Positions 1 to 5,917 of a stretch of DNA of 5,917 bases are shown one piece after another. Source of the DNA: an uncultured bacterium (lineage in GTDB: Bacteria; Bacteroidota; Bacteroidia; CAILMK01); NCBI GenBank assembly GCA_903835275.1, contig CAILMK010000627.1:1-5917 (forward strand), in the 5' to 3' direction. Position numbers and translations under genes: made by a program. The notes under the pieces are model-generated. The model was not told the origin of the DNA and ran no database searches. It saw only the letters and a list, made by a program, of their open reading frames with translations. Each line of letters starts with the position of its first letter. The stretch's first letter is position 1.

Positions 1-140
1 CCATAATTCCCTACGGGAGCCCCAACGGAAACTTTTACATGCCCGGTTGTTTTAGGAGGCGTAGAAGTTGCAGCTTTTTTACATGAAAAAGAAATTGCCG
101 AGATTAAAAATAGCGAGAGAATAACAAAGTTTTTAGTCAT
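1..140 (-). CDS. Putative lipoprotein, N-terminal fragment (runs off left edge)
   Basis: Reading the reverse complement from the ATG at 140-138 gives 46 uninterrupted codons to the window edge. The protein starts MTKNFVILSLFLISAISFSC, a textbook lipoprotein signal: a Lys at position 3, a hydrophobic core at residues 5-18, and a lipobox-like SFS-C with the acylated Cys at residue 20. KKAATSTPPK then forms a low-complexity linker typical just after the anchor. The visible mature part (GHVKVSVGAPVGNY) is too short to assign a fold; it could be the first strand of a beta-sandwich domain, but that is a guess. There is no acidic surface-export signal right after the Cys, so retention on the periplasmic side is as likely as surface display. 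The gene lies downstream of the methyltransferase gene on the same strand but has its own promoter candidate. Function unknown. Confidence 0.8.
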   Translation of the reverse strand, partial: MTKNFVILSLFLISAISFSCKKAATSTPPKTTGHVKVSVGAPVGNY

Positions 141-169
141 AAAATCAAGTTTTGTTTAAAAATTTAGTG

Positions 170-177
170 CAAATCTA
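170..177 (-). promoter_or_regulatory. Candidate Bacteroidota -7 promoter element for the lipoprotein gene
   Basis: The minus strand reads TAGATTTG, an exact match to the Bacteroidota TAnnTTTG -7 consensus, 29 bp upstream of the lipoprotein ATG. Transcription would start near 163-164 and give a leader of about 24 nt. No TTG is seen at the expected -33 spacing, so the call rests on one 8-bp motif and its position. Confidence 0.5.
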
Positions 178-245
178 AGGAAAAACATCTTTTGAGGACA
201 TTTCCATGGTGTAAAAATTTTCCTGTATACATTTTCGATAATCAC

Positions 246-1112
246 CTATTCCTTTACCTTTAGCCTCCATGAGGCATGTTCAATTCTTGATTTTGACATG
301 CCCTGCAATTGTTCCGGGGTTATTTTTTCCATGACGTGGGGCATTGCACTCATTTCCCTGTAATCAATGATAACCTCATTATCTACTATTAGTCCGCACC
401 TTGCAAAATATTCTCTGGCGTCCTCAAAACTTTCAAATTTTTTGTCCTCTACCTTATGCTTCTGCAAAAAAGTTTCAAGATCGTCATTCATCGCTACGTT
501 TTCACTGAGTACTTTATCCTTTAGATAAATATCGGCGGTGATCCAGTAACCTCCTCGTTGTTTCAATACTTTATGAATGATGGTACCCAGCTTTTCCTTT
601 TCGTCCGTTTCAAGGTACATCAAAAGGCCTTCGTTAATAATGGCAATCGGTCCTTCAGGAAAACGCTTTATAATATTCATGAATGCGTCCTCGTCAAGCG
701 CATTGAGAGGAAGGACTTCGAGGGTTCCTTTCGGATGAAAATCCTCACCCTTTATTTTCCCAAGAATCATTTTTTTAGTTTCAATCAAGTCCGGCAGATC
801 GGTATCAATATAATGGACATCATCATTCTGTACAGCTGCCAGTCCGCGGAAAGAAAAACCCGAGGAAAGTTCAAGGATATTTTTAATCTCCAAACCGTCC
901 AATAATTGGTTAATGCTAAGATATCTTCCTTCAAAATGAGCAGTCCTTAAACAAAACAGCAGGTCCTTGTCGTGATACGTCGGTGTATATTTTTCACCTT
1001 GCGATATAAGCTCCGCTGCTTCCCTGGCAAATGGTATGGAAGTAAGCCCCTTCATAAGCAATAATGATTTTGCTGAAGGGCTTATTGTATTGAAATAATT
1101 ATTGTTTTCCAT
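246..1112 (-). CDS. Class I SAM-dependent methyltransferase, leucine carboxyl methyltransferase (LCM/PPM)-like
   Basis: This 288-residue soluble protein is predicted to transfer a methyl group from S-adenosylmethionine; the acceptor is unknown. The SAM-binding core is visible in order: ILELSSGFS at 79-87 (the glycine-containing motif I), YIDTDLP at 101-107 followed by Lys113 (acidic residues after strand 2), LNALD at 136-140, and NEGLLMYL at 160-167. The last is characteristic of the LCM/PPM family, also annotated as O-methyltransferases related to polyketide biosynthesis (COG3315). The length suits that family. No signal peptide or membrane segment is seen, so it should be cytoplasmic. The start at 1112 is the natural one, with no in-frame extension evident. 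It lies 57 bp downstream of gldB on the same strand with no TAnnTTTG motif in the gap, so readthrough from gldB is likely. Family members can methylate proteins or small molecules; the context does not decide which. Confidence 0.85.
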   Translation of the reverse strand: MENNNYFNTISPSAKSLLLMKGLTSIPFAREAAELISQGEKYTPTYHDKDLLFCLRTAHFEGRYLSINQLLDGLEIKNILELSSGFSFRGLAAVQNDDVHYIDTDLPDLIETKKMILGKIKGEDFHPKGTLEVLPLNALDEDAFMNIIKRFPEGPIAIINEGLLMYLETDEKEKLGTIIHKVLKQRGGYWITADIYLKDKVLSENVAMNDDLETFLQKHKVEDKKFESFEDAREYFARCGLIVDNEVIIDYREMSAMPHVMEKITPEQLQGMSKSRIEHASWRLKVKE

Positions 1113-1139
1113 GGATAAAGTACTTTGAGCTCTATTTAG

Positions 1140-1153
1140 TCCGCCGCGGCGGA
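1140..1153. repeat. Perfect 14-bp GC-only-core palindrome in the gldB-methyltransferase gap
   Basis: TCCGCCGCGGCGGA equals its own reverse complement. It is the most GC-rich spot in an otherwise AT-rich spacer (1113-1169). As RNA it could fold into a 5-bp stem with a CGCG loop. No T-tract follows on either strand, so it is not a standard intrinsic terminator. It could be a dispersed short palindromic repeat, a protein-binding site, or an mRNA-processing or stability element. The sequence shows only one copy here. Confidence 0.6.
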
Positions 1154-1169
1154 TAGATATTAGAATTTA

Positions 1170-2246
1170 CTACTTCGGATGATACTTTGAAAGTGTCAGA
1201 ATCTTCCTGTAATCTTTTTCATCAAACAGTTGTTGCAGGGAAACATCCTTATGGCTATTCATATATTTACGAACGATCTGCCAACCCAGCCACTCTCCCA
1301 GCCTTGGCGCGGATTCTTGTGGAATACCCGTGGCATTAGTGAATGGGGCATCCTTAAGAAATTTCACCTTTAGTTCATTATCCGTTTTGAAGAAGATGTC
1401 CTTTCCTGTGAAATAACCCCATATTTCCGAAGTGTTTTCATTGCACCATTTCAATTGCGCACCGGTATATTCAATTTTCAGGGAATCCTGCATATCAGGG
1501 GCCATGGCATCCAGGAAATAATACAGTTTCCCTGCCTGTATTACTTCGCTCAGCAATGTATTATCGGTCGTAATCTTATTTTCAAACCTGCGGGTAAAAT
1601 AGGCCTTTACCACTGTTTCAGGGATGTATTCTTTGCTGCATTTGGCAGAAATAAACTTGGGAATATCAATATTGGAGGCGGAATAATATTTATAATCCGG
1701 CCCTAAAAACATATCCAGACAAATGCAATAACGCCCCGTTTCTGTAATGTAGACTTTGTAGGAAAAAGAAGTCATCATTGTGGCAAATTTCGGAATGGTA
1801 TCCTTCGGGAAATAATACTTCAAATGGCTAAAAATATCCGTCAGTTGATTTTCAATATCCCCGATCTCCTTTGTTGAATATTGTTTTTTCATTTCCGAAT
1901 AGACGTCCTTCATGAATTTATTGGTCACAAAATTGGGTTTCCACAATTCAAGCATTTCGGCAGTATCTATGTCCCTTCTTTTACGGAAATCATGCGGATA
2001 AAGATCAAACATGAATGCCCTTACGATATCCGGGTATTTTTTATAAAGCGCGGTAATTGCAGGGGTAAAATTGTTGGTATCACTCTCAAAAAGCTCTTTA
2101 TCGAACCTTTCAATTTTGACCTTTTCCTTCAGTTCAGGGGTCTTAACTTTGAGCCTGTCACCTCCGCAGGAATAAATAAGCAGGCATAAGGACAGAAAAG
2201 ATGCGATTTTTGAATATTTTTGCAGCACAATACAGTGTTTCATCAT
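1170..2246 (-). CDS. gldB: Gliding motility lipoprotein GldB homologue
   Basis: The gene encodes a 358-residue lipoprotein. The start MMKHCIVLQKYSK is followed by a hydrophobic stretch (residues 14-25) and a lipobox IYS-C with the acylated Cys at residue 27. The mature domain carries features I recognise from GldB: FDKELF at 48-53, CLDMFLGPDYKYY at 176-188, GKLYYFLDAMAP at 239-250, and GEWLGWQIVRKYM at 317-329. GldB is required for gliding in Flavobacterium johnsoniae, but homologues also occur in non-gliding Bacteroidota, so motility of this organism does not follow. The fold is distantly related to DUF2268-type predicted metalloproteases, yet no HExxH motif is present here, which argues against peptidase activity. 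Tandem Met codons at 2246 and 2243 leave the exact start open by one residue. The gene diverges from the beta-barrel gene across 14 bp. No gldC, its usual flavobacterial partner, is seen in the window. Confidence 0.87.
   Translation of the reverse strand: MMKHCIVLQKYSKIASFLSLCLLIYSCGGDRLKVKTPELKEKVKIERFDKELFESDTNNFTPAITALYKKYPDIVRAFMFDLYPHDFRKRRDIDTAEMLELWKPNFVTNKFMKDVYSEMKKQYSTKEIGDIENQLTDIFSHLKYYFPKDTIPKFATMMTSFSYKVYITETGRYCICLDMFLGPDYKYYSASNIDIPKFISAKCSKEYIPETVVKAYFTRRFENKITTDNTLLSEVIQAGKLYYFLDAMAPDMQDSLKIEYTGAQLKWCNENTSEIWGYFTGKDIFFKTDNELKVKFLKDAPFTNATGIPQESAPRLGEWLGWQIVRKYMNSHKDVSLQQLFDEKDYRKILTLSKYHPK
2215..2222 (+). promoter_or_regulatory. Candidate -7 promoter element for the beta-barrel-nadE unit
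   Basis: TATTTTTG is an exact TAnnTTTG match 38 bp upstream of the beta-barrel ATG. It lies inside the signal-peptide codons of the opposing gldB. The predicted leader would be roughly 30 nt. No TTG is seen 17-23 bp further upstream, so support is partial. Confidence 0.5.
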
Positions 2247-2253
2247 AAGAACG

Positions 2254-2261
2254 CAAAATTA
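2254..2261 (-). promoter_or_regulatory. Candidate -7 promoter element for gldB
   Basis: The minus strand reads TAATTTTG, an exact TAnnTTTG match whose edge overlaps the A of the divergent gene's start codon. It ends only 7 bp before the first gldB ATG (2246), so transcription would start almost at the start codon, giving a leaderless or nearly leaderless mRNA. No clear -33 TTG is visible. The match could be chance in AT-rich sequence. Confidence 0.35.
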
Positions 2262-2938
2262 TGAAAAAGCTTTCCTACATTTTTACTTTTTTACTTTTCT
2301 CTTTAACAATCCAGGCTCAGGACTATCCTTCCTTCAGTCCCGGTATTGACTTCAGCCCCAACCTCGGATGGGTTAGCGGACAGGCTAATACCAATTATAA
2401 TGCCGCCTCAGATAACATAAAATTTGGATACAGTATAGGTGTTACGCTGGACTATATGGCTAAGGAAACATATGGATTTGCCACAGAATTCAGGATTCAA
2501 ACACTAAACCTTGGATATAAATTGAGTAATGGTAATTCCACAAGGGATTACAATGCAAGTTACCAATATGTTGAAATTCCGCTCGCTTTAAAGATGAGAA
2601 CGGTTGAATTTGGATATACACGCTTTTTCGCAAAAGCCGGGGTTGACCTGTCGGTGCGCACAAAATCCGGCGCTGCGGTTACTTATTATACTTATGATCC
2701 TACAGGCAAAGTTATCAGTACTGTTTCCTCCGGGACTGCAAATATAAACGCTTTCAGCACCCCTGTTAACCTCGGTTTGCTCATAGGAATGGGCTTTGAA
2801 TATACCCTTGCCGGAAGCACATCACTTGTTGCCGGGCTTACTTATCACTATGGAGTCCTTGATATTTACAAGGATTCAGGCGATAATTATTCATTAGACA
2901 CCCGTTATGTTTCACTGGATCTCGGAGTGAAATTCTGA
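2261..2938 (+). CDS. Outer-membrane beta-barrel protein (porin-family-like)
   Basis: This is a 225-residue exported protein. The N-terminus MKKLSYIFTFLLFSLTIQAQD is a Sec signal peptide with probable cleavage after Ala19, and the mature protein starts at Gln20. The rest is rich in alternating aromatic, polar and glycine residues typical of short amphipathic strands, for example NIKFGYSIGVTLDYM, ATEFRIQTLNLGYKL, YVEIPLALKMRT and GLLIGMGFEYTL. The protein ends VSLDLGVKF, a terminal aromatic beta-signal used for outer-membrane insertion. The pattern fits the Bacteroidota outer-membrane beta-barrel families such as OMP_b-brl_2. The barrel is probably small (8-10 strands); substrate and role are unknown. 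The type IX secretion protein PorT has a similar size and fold, but I see nothing that specifically identifies it. The gene diverges from gldB and sits 13 bp before nadE, so it is probably cotranscribed with nadE. Confidence 0.85.
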   Translation: MKKLSYIFTFLLFSLTIQAQDYPSFSPGIDFSPNLGWVSGQANTNYNAASDNIKFGYSIGVTLDYMAKETYGFATEFRIQTLNLGYKLSNGNSTRDYNASYQYVEIPLALKMRTVEFGYTRFFAKAGVDLSVRTKSGAAVTYYTYDPTGKVISTVSSGTANINAFSTPVNLGLLIGMGFEYTLAGSTSLVAGLTYHYGVLDIYKDSGDNYSLDTRYVSLDLGVKF

Positions 2939-2951
2939 TTTAATTTCCCCT

Positions 2952-4586
2952 ATGAAAATTGCGCTGGCACAACTTGATTATCATGTTGGTAATTTTGAAA
3001 AAAATACCTCCAAAATAATCCATGCCATTTCCGAGGCTAAGAAAGACGGGGTGGATATTATCGCTTTCGCGGAACTTGCCATCTGCGGGTACCCTGCCTG
3101 GGACTTTCTTGAATTTGATGATTTCATCAATAGATGTGAGGCAAGTATCCGGGAAATAGCGGTTCATTGTATTGGGATTGCGGCAATAATCGGCGGACCA
3201 TCGCGTAATCCGGTTCCTGAAGGAAAAAATCTTTACAATACAGCATTTTTCCTGAATAATGGGAATGTTGAAAAACTCATCCACAAAACATTGCTTCCCA
3301 CCTATGATGTTTTTGATGAGTACCGCTACTTTGAACCAAATACAGCTTTTGCCTGTGTAGATTACAAAGGCAAAAAAATTGCGGTCACTATATGTGAAGA
3401 CCTGTGGAATCTGGATGATGATCCCATGTATACGATAAATCCGATGGATTATCTTATAAAGGAAAAACCCGATTTTGCTATAAATATTGCTGCTTCTCCT
3501 TTCTCCTATACACACGATGCCTCGAGGGTAAATGTACTCAGTAGAAATGCTGCAAAATACAATATTCCCTTTTTCTATGTAAACCATACTGGGGCACAAA
3601 CAGAGCTTATTTTTGATGGTGCTTCCATGGTTGCACATCCGGATGGTACAATCATTAAGCTACCCGTATTTGAAGAGAAAATTTCGATCTTTAATCTTGA
3701 TGAAATCTGCACAGGGAAATATCCGGAATATACCGCCCCACAGAAATATGCATTAATTACCAGTGCACTGGTGGAAGGTATCCGCGATTATTTCCATAAA
3801 ATGGGTTTCAAAAAAGCTGTTTTGGGACTTTCAGGCGGTATAGATTCGGCGGTGGTTTTCGCACTTGCCGTCAAAGCACTTGGGAAGGAAAATGTTCTAC
3901 CCGTATTGCTCCCCTCACCCTATACTTCGGATGCCTCCAATTTAGAAGCTATTGAAATGGCAAAAAGACTTGGGACAGATCATAAAATTATTTCGATAGC
4001 ATCCATTACTTCCTCTTATGAAAGTGTTTTAAAACCACTTTTTGAAGGTTTTGAACCCGGGCTTGCCGAGGAAAATCTGCAGGCACGCAGCAGGGGTACC
4101 TTGCTAATGGCACTAAGCAACAAACTTGGATATATCCTCATAAACACTTCCAATAAGAGTGAAATAGCCGTAGGGTACAGTACTCTTTACGGAGATTCGA
4201 TCGGCGCATTTTCAGTCCTGGGGGATCTTTATAAAACCGAAGTGTATGAACTGGCAAATTACATTAATGCCACAGAAAACAATCCCATCCCGGAGTTCAT
4301 TATTACCCGCCCTCCTTCAGCGGAATTGCGTCCCGGTCAAAAGGATTCCGATAGTTTGCCGCCCTATAAAATACTCGATGAGATTTTATTTGAATACATT
4401 GAAAACCGTAAAGGCCCTAAGGAAATAATTGCACAGGGACATGAAGAAGAAACAGTGCAAAGAATACTAAAACTCGTCAACGCAAGTGAATATAAACGCT
4501 TTCAGGCACCGCCGATTTTGCGGGTATCCGAGAAAGCATTCGGTGTAGGCAGAAGGCTTCCCATTGTAGCAAAATATCTTTCCTGA
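2952..4586 (+). CDS. nadE: Glutamine-dependent NAD+ synthetase (EC 6.3.5.1)
   Basis: This cytoplasmic enzyme makes the last step of NAD+ synthesis: it amidates nicotinic acid adenine dinucleotide using ATP, with ammonia taken from glutamine. The 544-residue protein has two domains. The N-terminal nitrilase-type glutaminase (about 1-255) shows the full Glu-Lys-Cys triad: Glu41 in FAELAICGYP, Lys112 in KTLLPTYDVFDE, and Cys148 in ICEDLWN. The C-terminal synthetase (about 265-544) has the ATP pyrophosphatase loop SGGIDS at 294-299, then QARSRGTLLMALSNK, TSNKSEIAVGYSTLYGD and the end motif PPILRVSEKAFGVGRRLP. All expected motifs are intact and the length fits the shorter bacterial two-domain NadE. 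Start choice: the ATG at 2952 begins directly with the first strand of the nitrilase domain (KIALAQLDY). The 13-bp gap after the beta-barrel gene and lack of a promoter motif there suggest cotranscription. nadE next to gldB is known from flavobacteria. Confidence 0.97.
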   Translation: MKIALAQLDYHVGNFEKNTSKIIHAISEAKKDGVDIIAFAELAICGYPAWDFLEFDDFINRCEASIREIAVHCIGIAAIIGGPSRNPVPEGKNLYNTAFFLNNGNVEKLIHKTLLPTYDVFDEYRYFEPNTAFACVDYKGKKIAVTICEDLWNLDDDPMYTINPMDYLIKEKPDFAINIAASPFSYTHDASRVNVLSRNAAKYNIPFFYVNHTGAQTELIFDGASMVAHPDGTIIKLPVFEEKISIFNLDEICTGKYPEYTAPQKYALITSALVEGIRDYFHKMGFKKAVLGLSGGIDSAVVFALAVKALGKENVLPVLLPSPYTSDASNLEAIEMAKRLGTDHKIISIASITSSYESVLKPLFEGFEPGLAEENLQARSRGTLLMALSNKLGYILINTSNKSEIAVGYSTLYGDSIGAFSVLGDLYKTEVYELANYINATENNPIPEFIITRPPSAELRPGQKDSDSLPPYKILDEILFEYIENRKGPKEIIAQGHEEETVQRILKLVNASEYKRFQAPPILRVSEKAFGVGRRLPIVAKYLS

Positions 4587-4624
4587 TTTTTGATTAATGG
4601 CCGGAATTCCATTGTGAAAAGGGT

Positions 4625-4645
4625 AGGTTTTTTTCATAAAAACCT
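4625..4645 (+). terminator. Possible AT-rich stem-loop downstream of nadE
   Basis: Arms AGGTTTTT (4625-4632) and AAAAACCT (4638-4645) are exact reverse complements around a 5-nt loop, 38 bp after the nadE stop. Only three of the eight pairs are G-C or lie at the base, and the downstream T-run is short (TTT at 4648-4650). It is therefore at best a weak intrinsic terminator. Its position between two same-strand genes fits the role. Confidence 0.35.
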
Positions 4646-4730
4646 CGTTTATAACTTGCAAATTCCCTGATTTTATCATTTTATATTCCGGACCAATTCG
4701 TTGAACCTTTACAAATATGAAGGTAATACA

Positions 4731-4762
4731 TTGATAATAAGATATATAAATTTATCATTTTG
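4731..4762 (+). promoter_or_regulatory. Weak promoter candidate for the TPR protein gene
   Basis: A TTG at 4731-4733 is followed after 21 bp by TCATTTTG (4755-4762), which differs from the Bacteroidota -7 consensus at one position. The TTG spacing is within the usual range, and the leader would be about 75 nt. A second partial match, TAACTTG, lies at 4799-4805. The spacer from 4587 to 4843 is AT-rich and I see no small gene or structured RNA in it. Confidence 0.25.
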
Positions 4763-4843
4763 AACCCGGTTTTAAGTCTGTATTCTAAAAATTTTATTTA
4801 ACTTGCGTTGTTTTCGTTGAAATTACATTACGGTACAAGATTA

Positions 4844-5917
4844 ATGTTGGGCGCAACATACGTTATAAGAACGGCAATAAGTAGAATCATTCCCCTCAGC
4901 ATTTTGACGGGACTATTTTTGTTTTGCCATTTTTCCGCAAAGGGAGAAAATGTCCGCGCCATTGTGGATAGTTGCAAAGTAGCATTGCGCGTCCAACATA
5001 CCAATGCCCAGTATATTGAAGCAGACCTCCTGATTGCGGATGCCTATGCGGAATTTTTTCACACTCCCGATTCATGTCTTATTTATGCCAATGATGCCAT
5101 AAAGCGCATTGGGAAAAATACTATAAGCAAGGAATACGTTCGTGCAAATGTCAGCATGGCAAAGGCATATTATGTAGATCGTAAACCTGAAAAGTGCGTT
5201 ACGCTTCTTGATAGTATTTATACCATCAGCAAGGCCCTGAATTTTTCGTATGGAATATACAAGGCACTTTATTATAAAAGTATTTTATACAATGACATCA
5301 ATGAGCCTGACAGTGCCATTAATTTCTTAATGGAAGCACTTGAAGTAAATAAAAAGGCTAAAGACTATACTGACCTTGCAAGCGCCTACAATAATATCGG
5401 TGAATTGTATTTTTCAAGAAAGCAATATAAGAAGGCGCTGGAGTACGATTTTCAATCCCTGCAAATATGGAGAAAGGCTGAACCTGCAAGAGTTTCCGGC
5501 ATTTTGAGTGATGTGGGAAACTGCTATTTTTACCTGGAGCAATACGATTCCGCCCTGAAATATTACAACGATGCCTTTGCCAATAGCAATGCAAGTAATA
5601 ATACCCTGGGATATGCTTTCAGTTATAATAATATCGGCCTCGTTTACTTCAAAAAAGGCGAATATGGAAAGGCTTTAAATAACTACTACACAGCCCTAAA
5701 TTATTATTATAAACTCGGGATGCTTCAGGGGATCACCAATTGCCTTGATAATATTTGCAAAACCTATATCGCTAAAAAAGATTACACAAATGCTCTCAAA
5801 GAGGCAAACCTTGCATTAAGATACGCCTTTCAACTAAAGGACCGGGGACTTGCCTATATAATTTACATAGACCTGAGCAATGTATATGCGGGGAAAAGAG
5901 ACTTTGAAAAAGCATAC
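4844..5917 (+). CDS. Secreted TPR-repeat protein, N-terminal part (runs off right edge)
   Basis: An open frame of 358 codons runs from the ATG at 4844 to the window end without a stop. An in-frame TAA at 4799-4801 limits any extension. The N-terminus has Arg residues at 9 and 14, then a hydrophobic stretch (about 15-30, IIPLSILTGLFLFCHF) and SAKGEN, consistent with a signal peptide or membrane anchor. From about residue 60 on there are roughly eight helix-pair repeats with a 40-residue period, starting near 61, 101, 141, 180, 220, 260, 300 and 340. The clearest are AYNNIGELYFSRKQYKKALEY (from 181) and SYNNIGLVYFKKGEYGKALNN (from 260), with the TPR small-Gly/Tyr-Ala pattern. TPR arrays bind proteins. 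In Bacteroidota, exported TPR arrays of this kind often precede a membrane segment and a histidine kinase, cyclase or LuxR-type output domain. That is an inference, because the C-terminus is not in the window. Confidence 0.85.
   Translation, partial: MLGATYVIRTAISRIIPLSILTGLFLFCHFSAKGENVRAIVDSCKVALRVQHTNAQYIEADLLIADAYAEFFHTPDSCLIYANDAIKRIGKNTISKEYVRANVSMAKAYYVDRKPEKCVTLLDSIYTISKALNFSYGIYKALYYKSILYNDINEPDSAINFLMEALEVNKKAKDYTDLASAYNNIGELYFSRKQYKKALEYDFQSLQIWRKAEPARVSGILSDVGNCYFYLEQYDSALKYYNDAFANSNASNNTLGYAFSYNNIGLVYFKKGEYGKALNNYYTALNYYYKLGMLQGITNCLDNICKTYIAKKDYTNALKEANLALRYAFQLKDRGLAYIIYIDLSNVYAGKRDFEKAY

Noticed and set aside
558..905. Plus-strand open frames opposite the methyltransferase gene (558-905) and gldB (1455-1706, 1881-2189)
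   Set aside because: They lie wholly inside well-supported minus-strand genes and show no family motifs, signal peptides or credible promoters.
1140..1153. Calling the GC palindrome an intrinsic terminator of gldB
   Set aside because: No run of T follows on either strand and the possible stem is only 5 bp.
2261..2938. Naming the beta-barrel protein PorT because of its size and closeness to gldB
   Set aside because: Many Bacteroidota barrels share this size and strand pattern, and I see no PorT-specific motif. Position near a gld gene is not enough.
2940..3638. A 232-codon open frame on the minus strand opposite the 5' part of nadE, and the shorter frames opposite nadE's 3' end (4467-4679) and overlapping it in another frame (4246-4428)
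   Set aside because: nadE is unambiguous with all catalytic motifs. The antisense product is Ile/Cys/Phe-rich with no recognisable domain, as expected from the complement of a real gene.
4158..4175. TSNKSE in NadE in place of the more familiar TGNKSE
   Set aside because: Both forms are known in working NAD+ synthetases and the surrounding motifs are intact, so it is not a sign of inactivation.
4596..4613. AATGG/CCATT hairpin with an 8-nt loop containing GGAATTCC, just after nadE
   Set aside because: The stem is 5 bp with a large loop and no following T-tract. It is weaker than the 4625-4645 stem and likely by chance.
5358..5594. A 78-codon minus-strand open frame at the right end
   Set aside because: It is antisense to the TPR frame, which runs 358 codons without a stop and has a clear repeat pattern.

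Overview
The window looks like an ordinary chromosomal segment from a Bacteroidota genome, possibly a gliding or formerly gliding lineage. The evidence is a recognisable GldB-type lipoprotein, an outer-membrane beta-barrel of the Bacteroidota porin-like type, an AT-leaning base composition, starts without obvious Shine-Dalgarno sequences, and several exact matches to the Bacteroidota -7 promoter motif TAnnTTTG. The genus cannot be told from this sequence.

Layout. On the minus strand, reading right to left, are gldB (1170-2246), a leucine-carboxyl-methyltransferase-like SAM methyltransferase (246-1112), and the 5' end of a small lipoprotein gene that runs off the left edge (1-140). On the plus strand, starting only 14 bp from gldB and diverging from it, are an outer-membrane beta-barrel protein gene (2261-2938) and, 13 bp further on, a complete glutamine-dependent NAD+ synthetase gene, nadE (2952-4586). 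A 257-bp spacer with a possible hairpin and a weak promoter candidate follows. It leads into the 5' part of a secreted TPR-repeat protein gene (4844 to the right edge), whose C-terminal output domain lies outside the window.

How the genes fit together. gldB and the beta-barrel gene share a very compact divergent start region with motif-matching promoter candidates on both strands. gldB and the methyltransferase gene are probably cotranscribed, separated by 57 bp that hold a perfect 14-bp GC-rich palindrome. The lipoprotein gene has its own promoter candidate. The beta-barrel gene and nadE look like a two-gene transcription unit. Linkage of nadE and gldB is known from flavobacteria, so this is probably a rearranged version of a conserved neighbourhood. 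The shared theme is the cell envelope (two lipoproteins, a beta-barrel, a secreted TPR protein) plus NAD biosynthesis. I see no mobile element, CRISPR array, tRNA, rRNA or defence system, and nothing that amounts to an undescribed multi-gene system.
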